From NCBI GenBank assembly GCA_016882265.1, contig VGVB01000010.1, positions 1 through 64,000 on the forward strand: 64,000 nt of DNA. The letters are read 5' to 3'. Below are positions 1 through 12,858 of the stretch, piece by piece. Every line of letters starts with the position of its first letter. Positions within the stretch are counted from its first letter, which is position 1. Below the pieces are notes generated by a model. That model saw only the letters and a program-made list of their open reading frames with translations. It searched no databases and was not told the DNA's origin. The DNA is from Gammaproteobacteria bacterium (GTDB lineage: Bacteria > Pseudomonadota > Gammaproteobacteria > Steroidobacterales > Steroidobacteraceae). Position numbers and translations under genes: made by a program.

Positions 1-1
1 T

Positions 2-112
2 GCCAGCACCTTCGCTGACCTCAAAACCACTGCGCGCAATCGGCTGTGCTCCATGCAACGCCGCCCGAGCCTGATCCGCGCCTTCTGGCAACAGGCTGAA
101 CTGCCATTGTGA
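2..112 (+). CDS. C-terminal fragment of an unidentified protein, cut by the window start
   Basis: A frame open from base 2 ends at TGA 110-112 and gives 36 residues ending in QQAELPL. The fragment is rich in Arg and Gln and has no motif I can name. It lies 70 bp before the efflux adaptor gene on the same strand, so it could be the tail of a regulator or another operon member, but that is a guess. It is reported because the frame has no stop and its codon use resembles the genes that follow. Confidence 0.3.
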   Translation, partial: ASTFADLKTTARNRLCSMQRRPSLIRAFWQQAELPL

Positions 113-182
113 AACTGTCAGGCATTTATGCAAGGCTCAATAGTCCGTAGCATGGCTGCGAACTGATGGCAGGAGTCCGACC

Positions 183-1352
183 GTGAACCCCAGCAAGATC
201 TGCACTGCGGCCCGCATCTCTCTCCAGGGACGTCTGGCACTGATCGCACTCGCGCTCAGCGCGGGCCTGACGCTTGCCGCCTGCGATCGCGCGAATGGCA
301 ACAATGGCGCCAAGGGCGTCAAGGATGAGCTGCCAGCCGTGCCGGTCGAGGTGGCGGCGACACGGCGGGCGGAGATGGCCGCGATGTATACGGGCACCGC
401 CTCCCTTGAATCCGAGCGCAAGGCCTTCGTGATGCCGAAGGTCAAGGGCGAGATTCGCGCGGTGCTCGCCGACGAAGGCCAGCGGGTGCACGCGGGGCAG
501 GTGCTGGTGCGCCTCGACGGTGACCAGGTCCGGCTCGAGGTCGCACTCTACGAGGCGACCATGCGCAAGCTGGAGCGCGACTACGCGCGCAACCTCGAAC
601 TGCAGCAGAAGGGCCTGGTCAGCGCCACCGCGATCGACAACCTCAAGTACGAGCTCGAAGCGGCGAAAGCCAACTGGGACCTCGCCCGGCTACAGCTCTC
701 GTACTCGGAGATCCGCTCGCCGATCGCCGGCACCGTCACGCAACGGCTCGACGTGGTCAAGGTAGGCAATACCGTGACGCCGGTCGGCGGCGTCATCGAG
801 AGCGCCGACTCGGCGCTGTTCGTGGTCGAGGATCTCGAGTCGCTGATCCTGCGCGTCAGCGTGCCGGAGCGCGAGCTGGGCAAGTTGTCGGTCGGCCAGG
901 TCGCCGAGCTGTCGTTCGATGCCGTGCCCGGGCGCGCGTTCCAGGGCCGGATTGCGCTGATCAGCCCGTACATCGACGCACAGACCGCTACGTTCCCCGT
1001 GCGGGTGCGCGTCACCGACGCCGATGATCTGCTGCGTCCCGGCATGTTCGCGCGCGTCGCGATCGTGTACCAGCGCAAGTCCGACGCGCTGCAGATCCCG
1101 CGGACCGCGCTGCTCGACGACGATGGGCCGCCCAAGGTCTTTGTGGTGGTGGACGGCAAGGCAGAGGAGCGCGCCGTGGAGCTCGGTCTCCTGAACGGGG
1201 CCATGGTCGAGGTCGTGGCCGGCCTCGCCGACGGTGACCGGGTCGTCGTCGTCGGCCAGGGCGCGCTCAAACCCGGCGCCGCGGTACGCATCGTCAACAC
1301 GCCCGAGCGCCCGGTGGCGCGGCAGCAGGCCGCTGCCCCTGCTGTCGGCTGA
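183..1352 (+). CDS. RND efflux periplasmic adaptor (membrane fusion protein), lipoprotein
   Basis: A 389-residue HlyD/AcrA-family adaptor that should link inner-membrane RND pumps to an outer-membrane channel. The N-terminus is a lipoprotein signal with lipobox LTLAAC (Cys34), so the mature protein is probably lipid-anchored in the periplasm. Two halves of the lipoyl-like domain (near residues 75-105 and 165-195) flank a predicted helical hairpin, residues about 115-165. A beta-barrel and membrane-proximal domain follow. The start is GTG with AGGAG about 7 nt upstream. Two RND permease genes follow at once, as in MdtABC-like systems with one adaptor and two pumps. No TolC-type channel gene is present in the window. 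The substrate cannot be told from sequence. Confidence 0.9.
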   Translation: MNPSKICTAARISLQGRLALIALALSAGLTLAACDRANGNNGAKGVKDELPAVPVEVAATRRAEMAAMYTGTASLESERKAFVMPKVKGEIRAVLADEGQRVHAGQVLVRLDGDQVRLEVALYEATMRKLERDYARNLELQQKGLVSATAIDNLKYELEAAKANWDLARLQLSYSEIRSPIAGTVTQRLDVVKVGNTVTPVGGVIESADSALFVVEDLESLILRVSVPERELGKLSVGQVAELSFDAVPGRAFQGRIALISPYIDAQTATFPVRVRVTDADDLLRPGMFARVAIVYQRKSDALQIPRTALLDDDGPPKVFVVVDGKAEERAVELGLLNGAMVEVVAGLADGDRVVVVGQGALKPGAAVRIVNTPERPVARQQAAAPAVG

Positions 1353-1412
1353 ACCCGGCAGCTCGTCATACGCATCGTCGAGTTCGCCACGCGGCGGCGC
1401 ATCACCATCCTG

Positions 1413-4400
1413 ATGGTGACGGTGGCCGTGGTGCTGTTCGGCTTTGTCTCGCTGTCGCGCCTCAGGCTCAACCTGCTGCCCGAGCTCTCCTACCCGACGC
1501 TGACCGTGCGCACCGAGTTGCCGGGCGCTGCGCCGCTCGAACTCGAGACGCTGATCGCGCGCCCGATCGAGGAGGCGGTCGGCATCATCCGCAACGTCCG
1601 CGAGGTCCGCTCCGTGGCGCGCGCCGGCCAGGCCGACGTGATCCTTGAGTTCGCCTGGGGCACGGACATGGATCTCGCCGGCATCGACGTGCGCGAGAAG
1701 ATCGACCTGCTGCAGCTTCCGATCGAGGCCAGCCGGCCGATTCTGCTGCGCTTCGATCCTTCGGCCGAACCGGTCATGCGCCTGGCGTTCGCCGACACCG
1801 AAGAGTTCGCCGGCTTGAACCCGCGCGAGGCCGGCTCGGTCGAGCGCCTGAAAGCACTGCGGCGCTTCGCCGACGACCGCCTGAAGCCCGACCTCGAGGC
1901 GGTGGCCGGATCCGCCGCGGTCAAGGTCAGTGGCGGCTACGAGGACGAGATCCAGGTGTACGTGGACCAGGCCAGGCTGGCCCAGCTCAACCTGTCGATT
2001 GAGCAGGTCGCGCGGCGCCTGCGCGAAGAAAACGTCAATCTCTCGGGCGGGCGCCTCGAGCAGGGCACCCAGCGCTTCCTCGTGCGCACGCTGAACGAGT
2101 TCACGACCGTGCCGGAGATGGCCGACGCGATCATCGCCAACGTGGCCGGCAAGCCCATCTACCTGCGCGATGTCGCGACCGTCACCAGCGGCTACAAGGA
2201 CCGCGCGGCGGTCACTCGCCTCGACGGCCGCGAGTCGGTGGAACTTGCCGTCTACAGGGAGGGCGACGCCAACACGGTGCAGCTCGCCGCGGGCCTGCGC
2301 GGGCGCATCGAGGAACTCGGCAAGTCGCTGCCGGCCGGCAGCGAGCTGCAGGTCGTCTACGACCAGTCCCGGTTCATCTCCTCGGCGATCGGCGAGGTGC
2401 GCGACGCCGCGATCATCGGCGGTCTGCTGGCGGTGCTGGTGCTGTACCTGTTCCTGCGCGACGCGCGCTCGACACTGATCATCGGCCTGGCGATCCCGGT
2501 GTCGGTGATCGGCACCTTCCTGCTGATGCACCTGTTCGAGCTGTCGCTCAACATCATGTCCCTCGGCGGTATTGCGCTCGCGGTCGGCATGCTGGTGGAC
2601 AATGCGGTGGTCGTGCTCGAGAACATCGTCCGCCACCGCGAAGCAGGCGAGTCTCGGGTCGCTGCCGCGCGCGCCGGCACGAGCGAGGTCGGCACCGCCA
2701 TCATCGCCGCGACGCTGACCTCGGTCGCGGTGTTCTTCCCGATGGTGTTCATCACCGGCATCGCCGGTCAGTTGTTCCGGGATCAGGCCCTGACGGTCAG
2801 TTTCGCGCTGCTGTTCTCCCTGGTCGTCGCGCTGACGCTGGTGCCGATGCTGGCGGCCGGCAAGACGGTGAAGCTGCCGCCCGATCCGGAGCGCCGGCCC
2901 GGGCGCGGCGGGCGCGCGATCGGCCGGACGCTGGCGTGGCTGCGCCGGCTCGGCTCGTGGATTTCGCGCGTCCTGGCCCGGATCCTGTCGTTCCCGGCCG
3001 GCTGGACGCAGTCGGCGTTCGAGGCGCTGGCGCGCGTCTACACACCCGCGCTCGCCTGGTCGCTGGCGCACCGCGCGCGCGTGTTGCTGATCGCCCTCGC
3101 CGTGCTGCTGGCGACGGCGGCGCTGGTGCCGCGGCTCGGCAGCGAGCTGATCCCGCAGCTTGCGCAGGGCGAGTTCATCGCGGACCTGCGGCTCGCCCCG
3201 GGCACGCCGCTCGAGCAGACCGACCGGGCCGTGGCGGCCGCGCAGCGCTTCGCGATGGAGCTGGACCGGATCGCCCTCAGTTACGCGGTCACCGGCACCG
3301 GCAACCGCCTCGATGCGAGTCCGACCGATGCCGGCGAGAACACCGGCCGCCTGGCGGTGACGCTTATACCGGGCGCCGGCGCGGACGACGAAACGCACGT
3401 GGTCGGGGCGCTGCGCGAGCGCTTCGATTCGCTGGCGGGCGTGCAGTACCAGTTCAGCCGGCCGGCGCTGTTCAGCTTCGCCGCGCCGCTCGAGGTCACG
3501 GTTATGGGCTACGACCTCGACCGCCTGCGCCAGGTCGCCGAGCAGGTCCGGCTGGGCATGCAGGCGGGCCCGCTGTTCAGCGACATCAAGTCAACAGTCG
3601 AGGCCGGCAACCCCGAGATTCAGATTGTGTTCGACCAGGAGCGCGCGGCACAGCTCGGCATCACGGTGCGCGAGCTCGCCGATCGGGTGGTGTCCTCGGT
3701 GCGCGGCAACGTCGCGACCCGCTACAAGCTGCGCGAGAAGAAGATCGACGTGCTGGTGCGCAGCGTCGACACGCGCGCCTCATCGGTTGAGGAGATCCGC
3801 GCGCTGATCGTCAATCCCGGCAGTAGCCGGCCGCTGCCGCTGTCGGCAGTCGCCGACGTCACCGTGGCGACCGGCCCGGCCGAGATCCGCCGCACCCGGC
3901 AGCAGCGCGTGGCGGTGGTGACCGCCAACCAGTCATCCGGCGACCTCGGCAGCGCGGTCACCGAACTTGAGCGCATCGTCGCCGGCATCGAGATGCCGGT
4001 CGGGACGACCGCTGCGGTCAGCGGCCAGAGCGACGACATGAAGGATTCGTTCCGCTCGCTGCAGTTTGCGCTGCTGCTGGCCGTGTTCCTCGTCTATCTG
4101 GTCATGGCCTCGCAATTTGAATCGCTGCTGCACCCGTTCGTGATCCTGCTCACGATCCCGCTGGCGCTGACCGGCTCGGTGTGGGCGATGTTCGTCACCG
4201 GAACGACGGTCAACGTGGTGGCCTACATCGGCCTGATCATGCTGGCTGGCATCGTCGTCAACCAGTCGATCGTACTGATCGACGCGGTCAACCAGGGACG
4301 CGAGCGCGGGCTCGCCAGGCACGAGGCGATCATGGAGGCGGGCCGGTTGCGCCTGCGCCCGATCATCATCACCAAGCTGACGACCATCCTTGGTTTGCTG

Positions 4401-4598
4401 CCGATGGCGCTCGGGCTCGGTGAGGGGGCCGAGATCCGCCAGCCGATGGCGATCACGGTGATCGGCGGCGTGGCCATCGCGAGCTTCTTCACATTACTGG
4501 TGATTCCGGTTGTCTACTCATTGCTCGACCGCAAGCATTTTCCGGCGGCGGCCGCCAGCGTACGCTCGCAGCCGGTGCCGGCACACGGCGGGGGCTGA
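1413..4598 (+). CDS. RND efflux permease, first of a tandem pair
   Basis: A 1061-residue inner-membrane RND transporter of the HAE1 type: a first transmembrane helix, a large porter/docking loop, a block of six helices (about residues 310-500), a second loop and a final helix block. The TM4 motif near residue 395 is GMLVDNAVVVLEN, so Asp-Asn replaces the Asp-Asp of AcrB. The ATG used here begins inside TM1. The usual amphipathic start (IVEFATRRRITIL) lies upstream in the same frame but has no ATG, GTG or TTG; an ATA at 1368 sits where the initiator is expected. The upstream adaptor ends in the same frame with a single TGA. The gene is probably translationally coupled to the adaptor, and the next permease starts 3 bp after it. 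Confidence 0.93.
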   Translation: MVTVAVVLFGFVSLSRLRLNLLPELSYPTLTVRTELPGAAPLELETLIARPIEEAVGIIRNVREVRSVARAGQADVILEFAWGTDMDLAGIDVREKIDLLQLPIEASRPILLRFDPSAEPVMRLAFADTEEFAGLNPREAGSVERLKALRRFADDRLKPDLEAVAGSAAVKVSGGYEDEIQVYVDQARLAQLNLSIEQVARRLREENVNLSGGRLEQGTQRFLVRTLNEFTTVPEMADAIIANVAGKPIYLRDVATVTSGYKDRAAVTRLDGRESVELAVYREGDANTVQLAAGLRGRIEELGKSLPAGSELQVVYDQSRFISSAIGEVRDAAIIGGLLAVLVLYLFLRDARSTLIIGLAIPVSVIGTFLLMHLFELSLNIMSLGGIALAVGMLVDNAVVVLENIVRHREAGESRVAAARAGTSEVGTAIIAATLTSVAVFFPMVFITGIAGQLFRDQALTVSFALLFSLVVALTLVPMLAAGKTVKLPPDPERRPGRGGRAIGRTLAWLRRLGSWISRVLARILSFPAGWTQSAFEALARVYTPALAWSLAHRARVLLIALAVLLATAALVPRLGSELIPQLAQGEFIADLRLAPGTPLEQTDRAVAAAQRFAMELDRIALSYAVTGTGNRLDASPTDAGENTGRLAVTLIPGAGADDETHVVGALRERFDSLAGVQYQFSRPALFSFAAPLEVTVMGYDLDRLRQVAEQVRLGMQAGPLFSDIKSTVEAGNPEIQIVFDQERAAQLGITVRELADRVVSSVRGNVATRYKLREKKIDVLVRSVDTRASSVEEIRALIVNPGSSRPLPLSAVADVTVATGPAEIRRTRQQRVAVVTANQSSGDLGSAVTELERIVAGIEMPVGTTAAVSGQSDDMKDSFRSLQFALLLAVFLVYLVMASQFESLLHPFVILLTIPLALTGSVWAMFVTGTTVNVVAYIGLIMLAGIVVNQSIVLIDAVNQGRERGLARHEAIMEAGRLRLRPIIITKLTTILGLLPMALGLGEGAEIRQPMAITVIGGVAIASFFTLLVIPVVYSLLDRKHFPAAAASVRSQPVPAHGGG

Positions 4599-4601
4599 CG
4601 G

Positions 4602-7600
4602 ATGATCCACACCCGGTTCGCGCTGCGCCGGCCGGTCACGACGCTGATGAGCTTCGTGGCGGTGGTGCTGGTCGGCGTGCTGTCGACGAAGCTGCTGCCG
4701 CTCGAGCTGTTCCCGGAGATCCGCTTCCCCGGCATTCTGGTCAACATCCCGTACGAAGGGTCGACGCCCGAGGAGGTCGAGCAACTCATCACCCGCCCCG
4801 CCGAGGAGGCGGTCGCGACGCTCTCCGGCATCAAGGAGATGCGGTCCACGTCGTCCGAAAACGGTCTGGAGATGATCGTCTTCTTCGAGTGGGGACGCGA
4901 TCCCGCCGCGGTCGGATTCGAGGTCCGCACCAAGCTCGAGTCCATCCGCCACGAACTCCCGCCAGCCGCCAACCGCGTGCTGACGCGCATGTTTGCGGCC
5001 GGCGACGACCGCATCGTCGCCGTGCGCATCTCGAGCCAGGAGGATCTGTCGCGCCAGTACGACATGCTCGACCGCTATCTCAAAAAGCCGATCGAGCGGC
5101 TCGACGGCATTGCCCGCGTGTCGCTCGAGGGCGTCGAGCCGCTGGAGCTGCGCATCCTCGTGGACCCGGCCCGGCTGGCGGCGCACGGCGTCGACGTCGT
5201 ACGCCTGCGCGACGCGCTCGAAGGAGCCAACTTCTCGATCAGCGCCGGCGAGGTTACCGGCGGGCAGCAGCGCTTCCTGGTGCGGCCGGTGGGGGAATTC
5301 CGCACGCTCGACGATGTGCGCGACTTCATCGTGGCCGGCGGCGTGCGCCTCCGCGACATTGCCGACGTACGCATGGTTTCGCCGGCGCCGGCGATCGGGC
5401 GCCACCTGAACGGCCGGCCCGGCGTCGGGCTCGACGTATTCAAGGCCACCGGCGCCAACATCGTTGACGTCGCCGACCGCGTGATGGCGGTGATCGAGGC
5501 GGCCCGGCAGGTGCCGCAGTTGCAGGGCGTCGACGTGATCGTGCTGACCAACCAGGCCGAGAACATTCGCGACTCGCTGGCTGATCTGCGCAATGCCGGC
5601 CTGATCGGCGCCGCGCTGGCGCTGGTCGTGCTGTTCGCGTTCCTGCGCGACTGGCGCACGACGCTGATCGTGAGCCTCGCGGTGCCGTTCTCGCTGCTGA
5701 TGACGCTGGCTGCGATGTTCTTCCTCGGCTTCTCGCTCAACATCCTGACCATGATGGGCATGATGCTGGCGGTCGGCCTGCTGGTGGACAACGCCGTGGT
5801 CGTGACCGAGAGCATCTTCCGGCACCGGCAGATGAACGGAGCCGACCCGATCGCCGCGACGCTGGCCGGCGTCGACGAGGTCGGGCTCGCGGTGCTTGCC
5901 GGGACGCTGTCCACGATCATCGTGTTCCTGCCGATCGTGTTCGGCGAGGAAAGCCAGATGTCGGTGTTTATGGTGCACGTCGCCGTGCCGATCGTGGTCG
6001 CCATGATCGCCTCGCTGTTCGTCGCGCAGACCATCATTCCGACGCTGACCGCGCGCTTCCCGGCGCCGCCGCCGATCGCCGCGGGCTCGCGTTTCGCGCG
6101 CCTGCAGGACGGGTACGTGCGGGCGCTCGACTGGCTGTTCCACCACAAGTGGAAGGGCCTGCTGTTCGTGCTGCTGACACTGCTGTCGCCGATCGCGCTG
6201 TTCGCGACCGGATTGCTGAAAGTGGACATGTTCCCGCAGGACGCTTCCGACCGGCTGTATCTGCCGTACCACATCGAGGGCACCTACCCGATGGCCCGCA
6301 TCGAGGAGGTGGTCACGCGCGTCGAGAACTACCTCGAGGAGAACCGCGAGCGCTTCGGCATCGAACTGGTCTACAGCTTTTTCACCCCGTCCGAGGCCAA
6401 CAGCGTGATCAAGCTGCTGCCGCGCGAGCAGATGCCGCTGGAGCCGCGCGAATTAATCACGGAGATCGAGAACGGCCTGCCCGAGATCATCATCGGCAAG
6501 CCGTCGTTCCGCTTCGAGGAGAACCAGGGCGGGACGGGCGGATTCAACATGCGCCTCACCGGCGAGTCGACGGAGCAGCTCGTCGCGCTGTCGCGCACCG
6601 TCGTGCAGCGGCTGCGTGACGTGAAGGGGTTCGACTCGGTGCGCACGACCGCCAAGGCCGGCGAGCAGGAAGTGCAGGTGATCGTCGATCGCGACCGCGC
6701 GGCGCGGCTCGGGCTGACGGCCGGGACCGTCGCGCAGACGCTGGCCGCGGCGATGCGCGGCGACCGGCTCAAGGAGTTCCGCGCCGAGGACCGCGAGATC
6801 CGGATGCGGCTCGCATTCCGCGCCGACGACCGCCAGACGATCGAGGACCTGGCGGCCACGCCGCTGTACCTGCCGGACGGCACGCGCAGTACGCTGGGTG
6901 CAGTCGCCAACTTCCGCATCAGTCAGACCGCGCGCACTATTGACCGCGTCGACCGGATGACCTCGGTGGTGATCGAGGGCATCGTGGCGCGCGACTCGTC
7001 GCTGGACGCAGTCAAGAAGGGCGTCGAGGCGGCGATGAAGGACTTTCCGCTGCCGCCGGGCGTGTCGTGGAAGTTCGGGCGCAGCGTGCAGGAGAACGAC
7101 GACACGGCGGCCACCATGCAGGTCAACCTGCTGCTGGCCGTCGCGCTGATCTTCCTGGTGATGGCGGCGCTGTTCGAATCCCTGCTCTACCCGGTCTCGA
7201 TCATCACCTCGATCCTGTTCGCGGTCGTCGGCGTGTTCTGGGGCCTGACCATCAGCGGTACGCCGCTGACCTTCATGGCGATGGTCGGGATCATGATCCT
7301 GACCGGCGTCATCGTGAATATCGGCATCGTGCTGATCGCACACGTCATCGACCTGCGCCGGGCCGGCATGGACCGCCAGGCGGCCATCCTCGAGGCCGCG
7401 CGGCACCGGCTGCGCCCGATCCTGATGACCTCGCTGACGACACTGCTGGCGATGCTGCCGATCGCGCTCGGCGACACGCAGATCGGTGGCGAGGGGCCGG
7501 CCTATTACCCGATGGCGCGCGCGCTGATCTCAGGGCTGCTGTTCGGCTCGGTGACATCGTTGTTTTTCGTGCCGTTGTTCTACGTCTGGCTCGACGACTG

Positions 7601-7682
7601 GAATCACTGGCGCATGCGGGTCGGGCTGTACGCGCGCGGCCGGCGGGGCAACCAGGCCGGCATGATGCAAACCATTTCCTGA
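4602..7682 (+). CDS. RND efflux permease, second of a tandem pair
   Basis: A 1026-residue RND permease of the same family as the preceding one but clearly diverged in sequence. It opens with IHTRFALRRPVTTLM, the expected cytoplasmic helix plus TM1, which supports the ATG. The TM4 motif near residue 391 is GLLVDNAVVVTES, again Asp-Asn instead of the paired Asp of AcrB. The large periplasmic loops and the two helix blocks have normal spacing. Only 3 bp separate it from the first permease, so the three genes form one operon. Two different permeases with one adaptor suggest a heteromeric pump, as known for MdtBC; this is inferred from layout only. Confidence 0.93.
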   Translation: MIHTRFALRRPVTTLMSFVAVVLVGVLSTKLLPLELFPEIRFPGILVNIPYEGSTPEEVEQLITRPAEEAVATLSGIKEMRSTSSENGLEMIVFFEWGRDPAAVGFEVRTKLESIRHELPPAANRVLTRMFAAGDDRIVAVRISSQEDLSRQYDMLDRYLKKPIERLDGIARVSLEGVEPLELRILVDPARLAAHGVDVVRLRDALEGANFSISAGEVTGGQQRFLVRPVGEFRTLDDVRDFIVAGGVRLRDIADVRMVSPAPAIGRHLNGRPGVGLDVFKATGANIVDVADRVMAVIEAARQVPQLQGVDVIVLTNQAENIRDSLADLRNAGLIGAALALVVLFAFLRDWRTTLIVSLAVPFSLLMTLAAMFFLGFSLNILTMMGMMLAVGLLVDNAVVVTESIFRHRQMNGADPIAATLAGVDEVGLAVLAGTLSTIIVFLPIVFGEESQMSVFMVHVAVPIVVAMIASLFVAQTIIPTLTARFPAPPPIAAGSRFARLQDGYVRALDWLFHHKWKGLLFVLLTLLSPIALFATGLLKVDMFPQDASDRLYLPYHIEGTYPMARIEEVVTRVENYLEENRERFGIELVYSFFTPSEANSVIKLLPREQMPLEPRELITEIENGLPEIIIGKPSFRFEENQGGTGGFNMRLTGESTEQLVALSRTVVQRLRDVKGFDSVRTTAKAGEQEVQVIVDRDRAARLGLTAGTVAQTLAAAMRGDRLKEFRAEDREIRMRLAFRADDRQTIEDLAATPLYLPDGTRSTLGAVANFRISQTARTIDRVDRMTSVVIEGIVARDSSLDAVKKGVEAAMKDFPLPPGVSWKFGRSVQENDDTAATMQVNLLLAVALIFLVMAALFESLLYPVSIITSILFAVVGVFWGLTISGTPLTFMAMVGIMILTGVIVNIGIVLIAHVIDLRRAGMDRQAAILEAARHRLRPILMTSLTTLLAMLPIALGDTQIGGEGPAYYPMARALISGLLFGSVTSLFFVPLFYVWLDDWNHWRMRVGLYARGRRGNQAGMMQTIS

Positions 7683-7710
7683 TTACCAGGAATCCTCAGC
7701 CGGTCTTACG

Positions 7711-7729
7711 CGCCCATGCGGCATGGGCG
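7711..7729. terminator. Possible bidirectional stem between converging operons
   Basis: A perfect inverted repeat, CGCCCATGC / GCATGGGCG around one central G, lies in the 167-bp gap between the second RND gene and gatB, which converge. There is no clear T-run after it on either strand. A second palindrome (GGGCCTT-C-AAGGCCC, 7844-7858) overlaps the gatB stop codon. They may stop converging transcription, but they are not canonical intrinsic terminators. Confidence 0.3.
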
Positions 7730-7849
7730 GCAGCGGCCACTACCGTACAGGGCCTGTGCGCACCCGCCGCGAGCGGACCATCCAGATAATTGATTCTATT
7801 GATTTTTCTGGCGTTGGCTGCGACGGCTACCCGCCTGGCCCAAGGGCCT

Positions 7850-9291
7850 TCAAGGCCCGGCCAGCAGCCTTTTCAGCAACTCGTTGACCTGCGCCGGATT
7901 GGCCTTGCCGCCGGTCGCCTTCATGACCTGGCCGACGAAGAAGCCGAACAGCTTGTCCTTGCCCGCGCGGTAGCCGGCGAGCTGCCCGGGATTCGCCGCC
8001 AGCACCGCCGCGATCACCGCCTCGAGCGCGGTGCTGTCGGTGATCTGGCGCAGGCCGCGGGCTTCGATCACCGCGTCGGCACCCTGCCCTTCACTCCACA
8101 TCGCCTCGAGTACTTCCTTGGCGATCTTGCCGGAGATCGTCCCGTCGACGATCCGGCCGAGCAGACCGGCGAGTCCGGCGGCCGTGACCGGCGCGCCGCT
8201 GATTTCCAGGCCGTCGCGGTTCAGGAGTCCGGCGAGGTCACCCATGACCCAGTTCGCCGCCAGCTTCGGTTCGCCGCCCAGGGCAGCGACCACTGCCTCG
8301 TAGTAATCGGCCAGCTCGCGGCTCGCGGTCAGCACGCCGGCGTCGTACTCGGACAGGCCGTGGTCGGCGACGAAGCGCGCCGCCTTGTCGTCCGGCAGCT
8401 CAGGCAGCGTCGCGCGCACGCTCTCGACGAAGGCCGGCTCGAGCACCAGCGGCAGCAGGTCCGGATCGGGGAAGTAGCGGTAGTCGTTCGCTTCTTCCTT
8501 GGTGCGCATCGGGCGCGTCACGCCGCGGTCCGAATCGTAGAGCCGCGTCTCCTGCACGACCCGGCCGCCTCCCTCGATCAGCTCGATCTGGCGCCCGACT
8601 TCATACTGGATCGCCTTGTCGACGAAGCGGAACGAGTTCAGGTTCTTGATCTCGCAGCGCGTACCGAACTCGCTGGCGCCGACCGGCCGCACCGAGACGT
8701 TGGCGTCGCAGCGGAACGAGCCCTCCTGCATGTTGCCGTCGCAGATGCCGAGGTAGCGTACCAGCGTGTGGATCTTCTTCATGTACGCGATCGCCTCGCG
8801 CGCCGAGCGCAGCTCCGGCTCGGAGACGATCTCGAGCAGCGGCGTGCCGGCCCGGTTCAGGTCGATGCCGGTCCACTCGCCGAGGCCCTCGTGCAGGGAC
8901 TTGCCGGCGTCCTCCTCGAGGTGCGCGCGGGTGACGCCGATGCGCTTGCGGCTGCCGTCCTCGAGCACGATCGTGACCGCGCCGCCGCTGACGATGGGCA
9001 GCTCGTACTGGCTGATCTGGTAGCCCTTCGGCAGGTCCGGGTAGAAGTAGTTCTTGCGCGCGAACACCGAGCGCGGCGCGATCCGCGCACCGATCGCGAG
9101 GCCGAAGCGCACCGCCATGCGGACGGCCTCGCCGTTCAGCACCGGCAGCACGCCCGGGTAGCCGAGATCCACGAGACAGGCCTGCGCGTTCGGCGGCGCG
9201 CCGAACGCGGTCGCCGCGCCGGAGAAGATCTTCGCCCGCGTCGCGAGCTGCGCGTGGATCTCGAGGCCGATGACGGTTTCCCAGCCGCCGC

Positions 9292-9295
<4 letters not shown>
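7850..9295 (-). CDS. gatB: Asp-tRNA(Asn)/Glu-tRNA(Gln) amidotransferase subunit B
   Basis: A 481-residue GatB of normal length. It binds the mischarged tRNA and activates the Glu (or Asp) carboxyl by phosphorylation, then uses ammonia delivered from GatA to make Gln-tRNA(Gln) or Asn-tRNA(Asn). The N-terminus carries the family motif [12 protein letters not shown]. The cradle domain shows [11 protein letters not shown] near residue 200, and the C-terminal tail (YqeY-like) ends in a helical region. Its ATG overlaps the gatA stop by 4 bp, giving the order gatC-gatA-gatB on the minus strand. The presence of GatCAB suggests the organism makes at least one amide aminoacyl-tRNA indirectly. Confidence 0.97.
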
Positions 9296-12221
<2,926 letters not shown>

Positions 12222-12293
12222 GCCGCGTCGCGGCACCCATCGGATCCCACCCAGCGGCCCGCGGCAGCGCGAACAACCACCCGCGGCAGCACG

Positions 12294-12858
12294 GCGGGCT
12301 CGGGGGCTGGGACACTCGCTCGCTCGCGCGAGCCCGATTTACGCGCTCGCTCACGATGTCCCAGCCCCCGGCCCGCTGTGTTGCCGCGAGCACGACCACC
12401 GCATCACGCGGTGCGGGCGAGGCGGACGGGGCCCGCGAGCGAACTCGTAAAGATCGGCCGGGTTCACGAGCGGGACCCCGGGCAGCCGCGCCAGCGCCGC
12501 GGGGTCGACCTCCCGCGCTCGCTCACGATGTCCCAGCCCCCGGCCCGCTGTGAGGCCGCGAGCACGACCACCGCATCACGCGGCGCGGACGAGGCGGACG
12601 GGGCCCCGTGAGCGAACTCGTAAAGATCGGCCGAGTTCGCGAGCGGGACCCCGGCAGCCGCGCCAGCGCCGCGGGGTCGACCTCCCGCGCTCGCTCACGA
12701 TGTCCCAGCCCCCGGCCCGCTGTGTTGCCGCGAGCACGACCACCGCATCACGCGGCGCGGGCGAGGCGGACGGGGCCCGTGAGCGAACTCGTAAAGATCG
12801 GCCGAGTTCGCGAGCGGGACCCCGGCAGCCGCGCCAGCGCCGCGGCTGCGGCGAGCGC
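12294..12858 (+). repeat. 172-bp tandem array of the two-hairpin intergenic repeat (locus 1)
   Basis: The 720-bp gap between mreB and mreC is mostly repeat. One complete hairpin A spans 12294-12376 (arms GGGGGCTGGGACA and TGTCCCAGCCCCC around a CCGATTTACG loop). It is followed by hairpin B at 12428-12479. Two further units, each lacking the left arm of A, repeat with a period of exactly 172 bp (TGTCCC at 12357, 12529 and 12701), with B hairpins at 12600-12652 and 12772-12823. B arms are GGGGCCCGC..GCGAACTC and GAGTTCGCGAGCGGGACCCC, with the loop GTAAAGATCGGCC. The open frames that cross the array encode low-complexity Arg/Pro/Ala peptides and are not taken as genes. Bases 12222-12293 and 12859-12940 hold nothing recognisable. 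Confidence 0.9.

Noticed and set aside
690..3398. 902-codon open frame antisense to the RND adaptor and first permease
   Set aside because: Rich in Arg, Gln, His and Asp with no domain, no hydrophobic segments and no ribosome site; it is the mirror of GC-rich third-codon use in the RND genes.
4518..6272. 584-codon open frame antisense to the second RND permease
   Set aside because: Same low-complexity His/Gln/Arg composition; the plus strand encodes a complete RND protein.
12294..12858. CRISPR array
   Set aside because: The 172-bp units are near-identical tandem repeats without unique spacers, and no cas genes are present.
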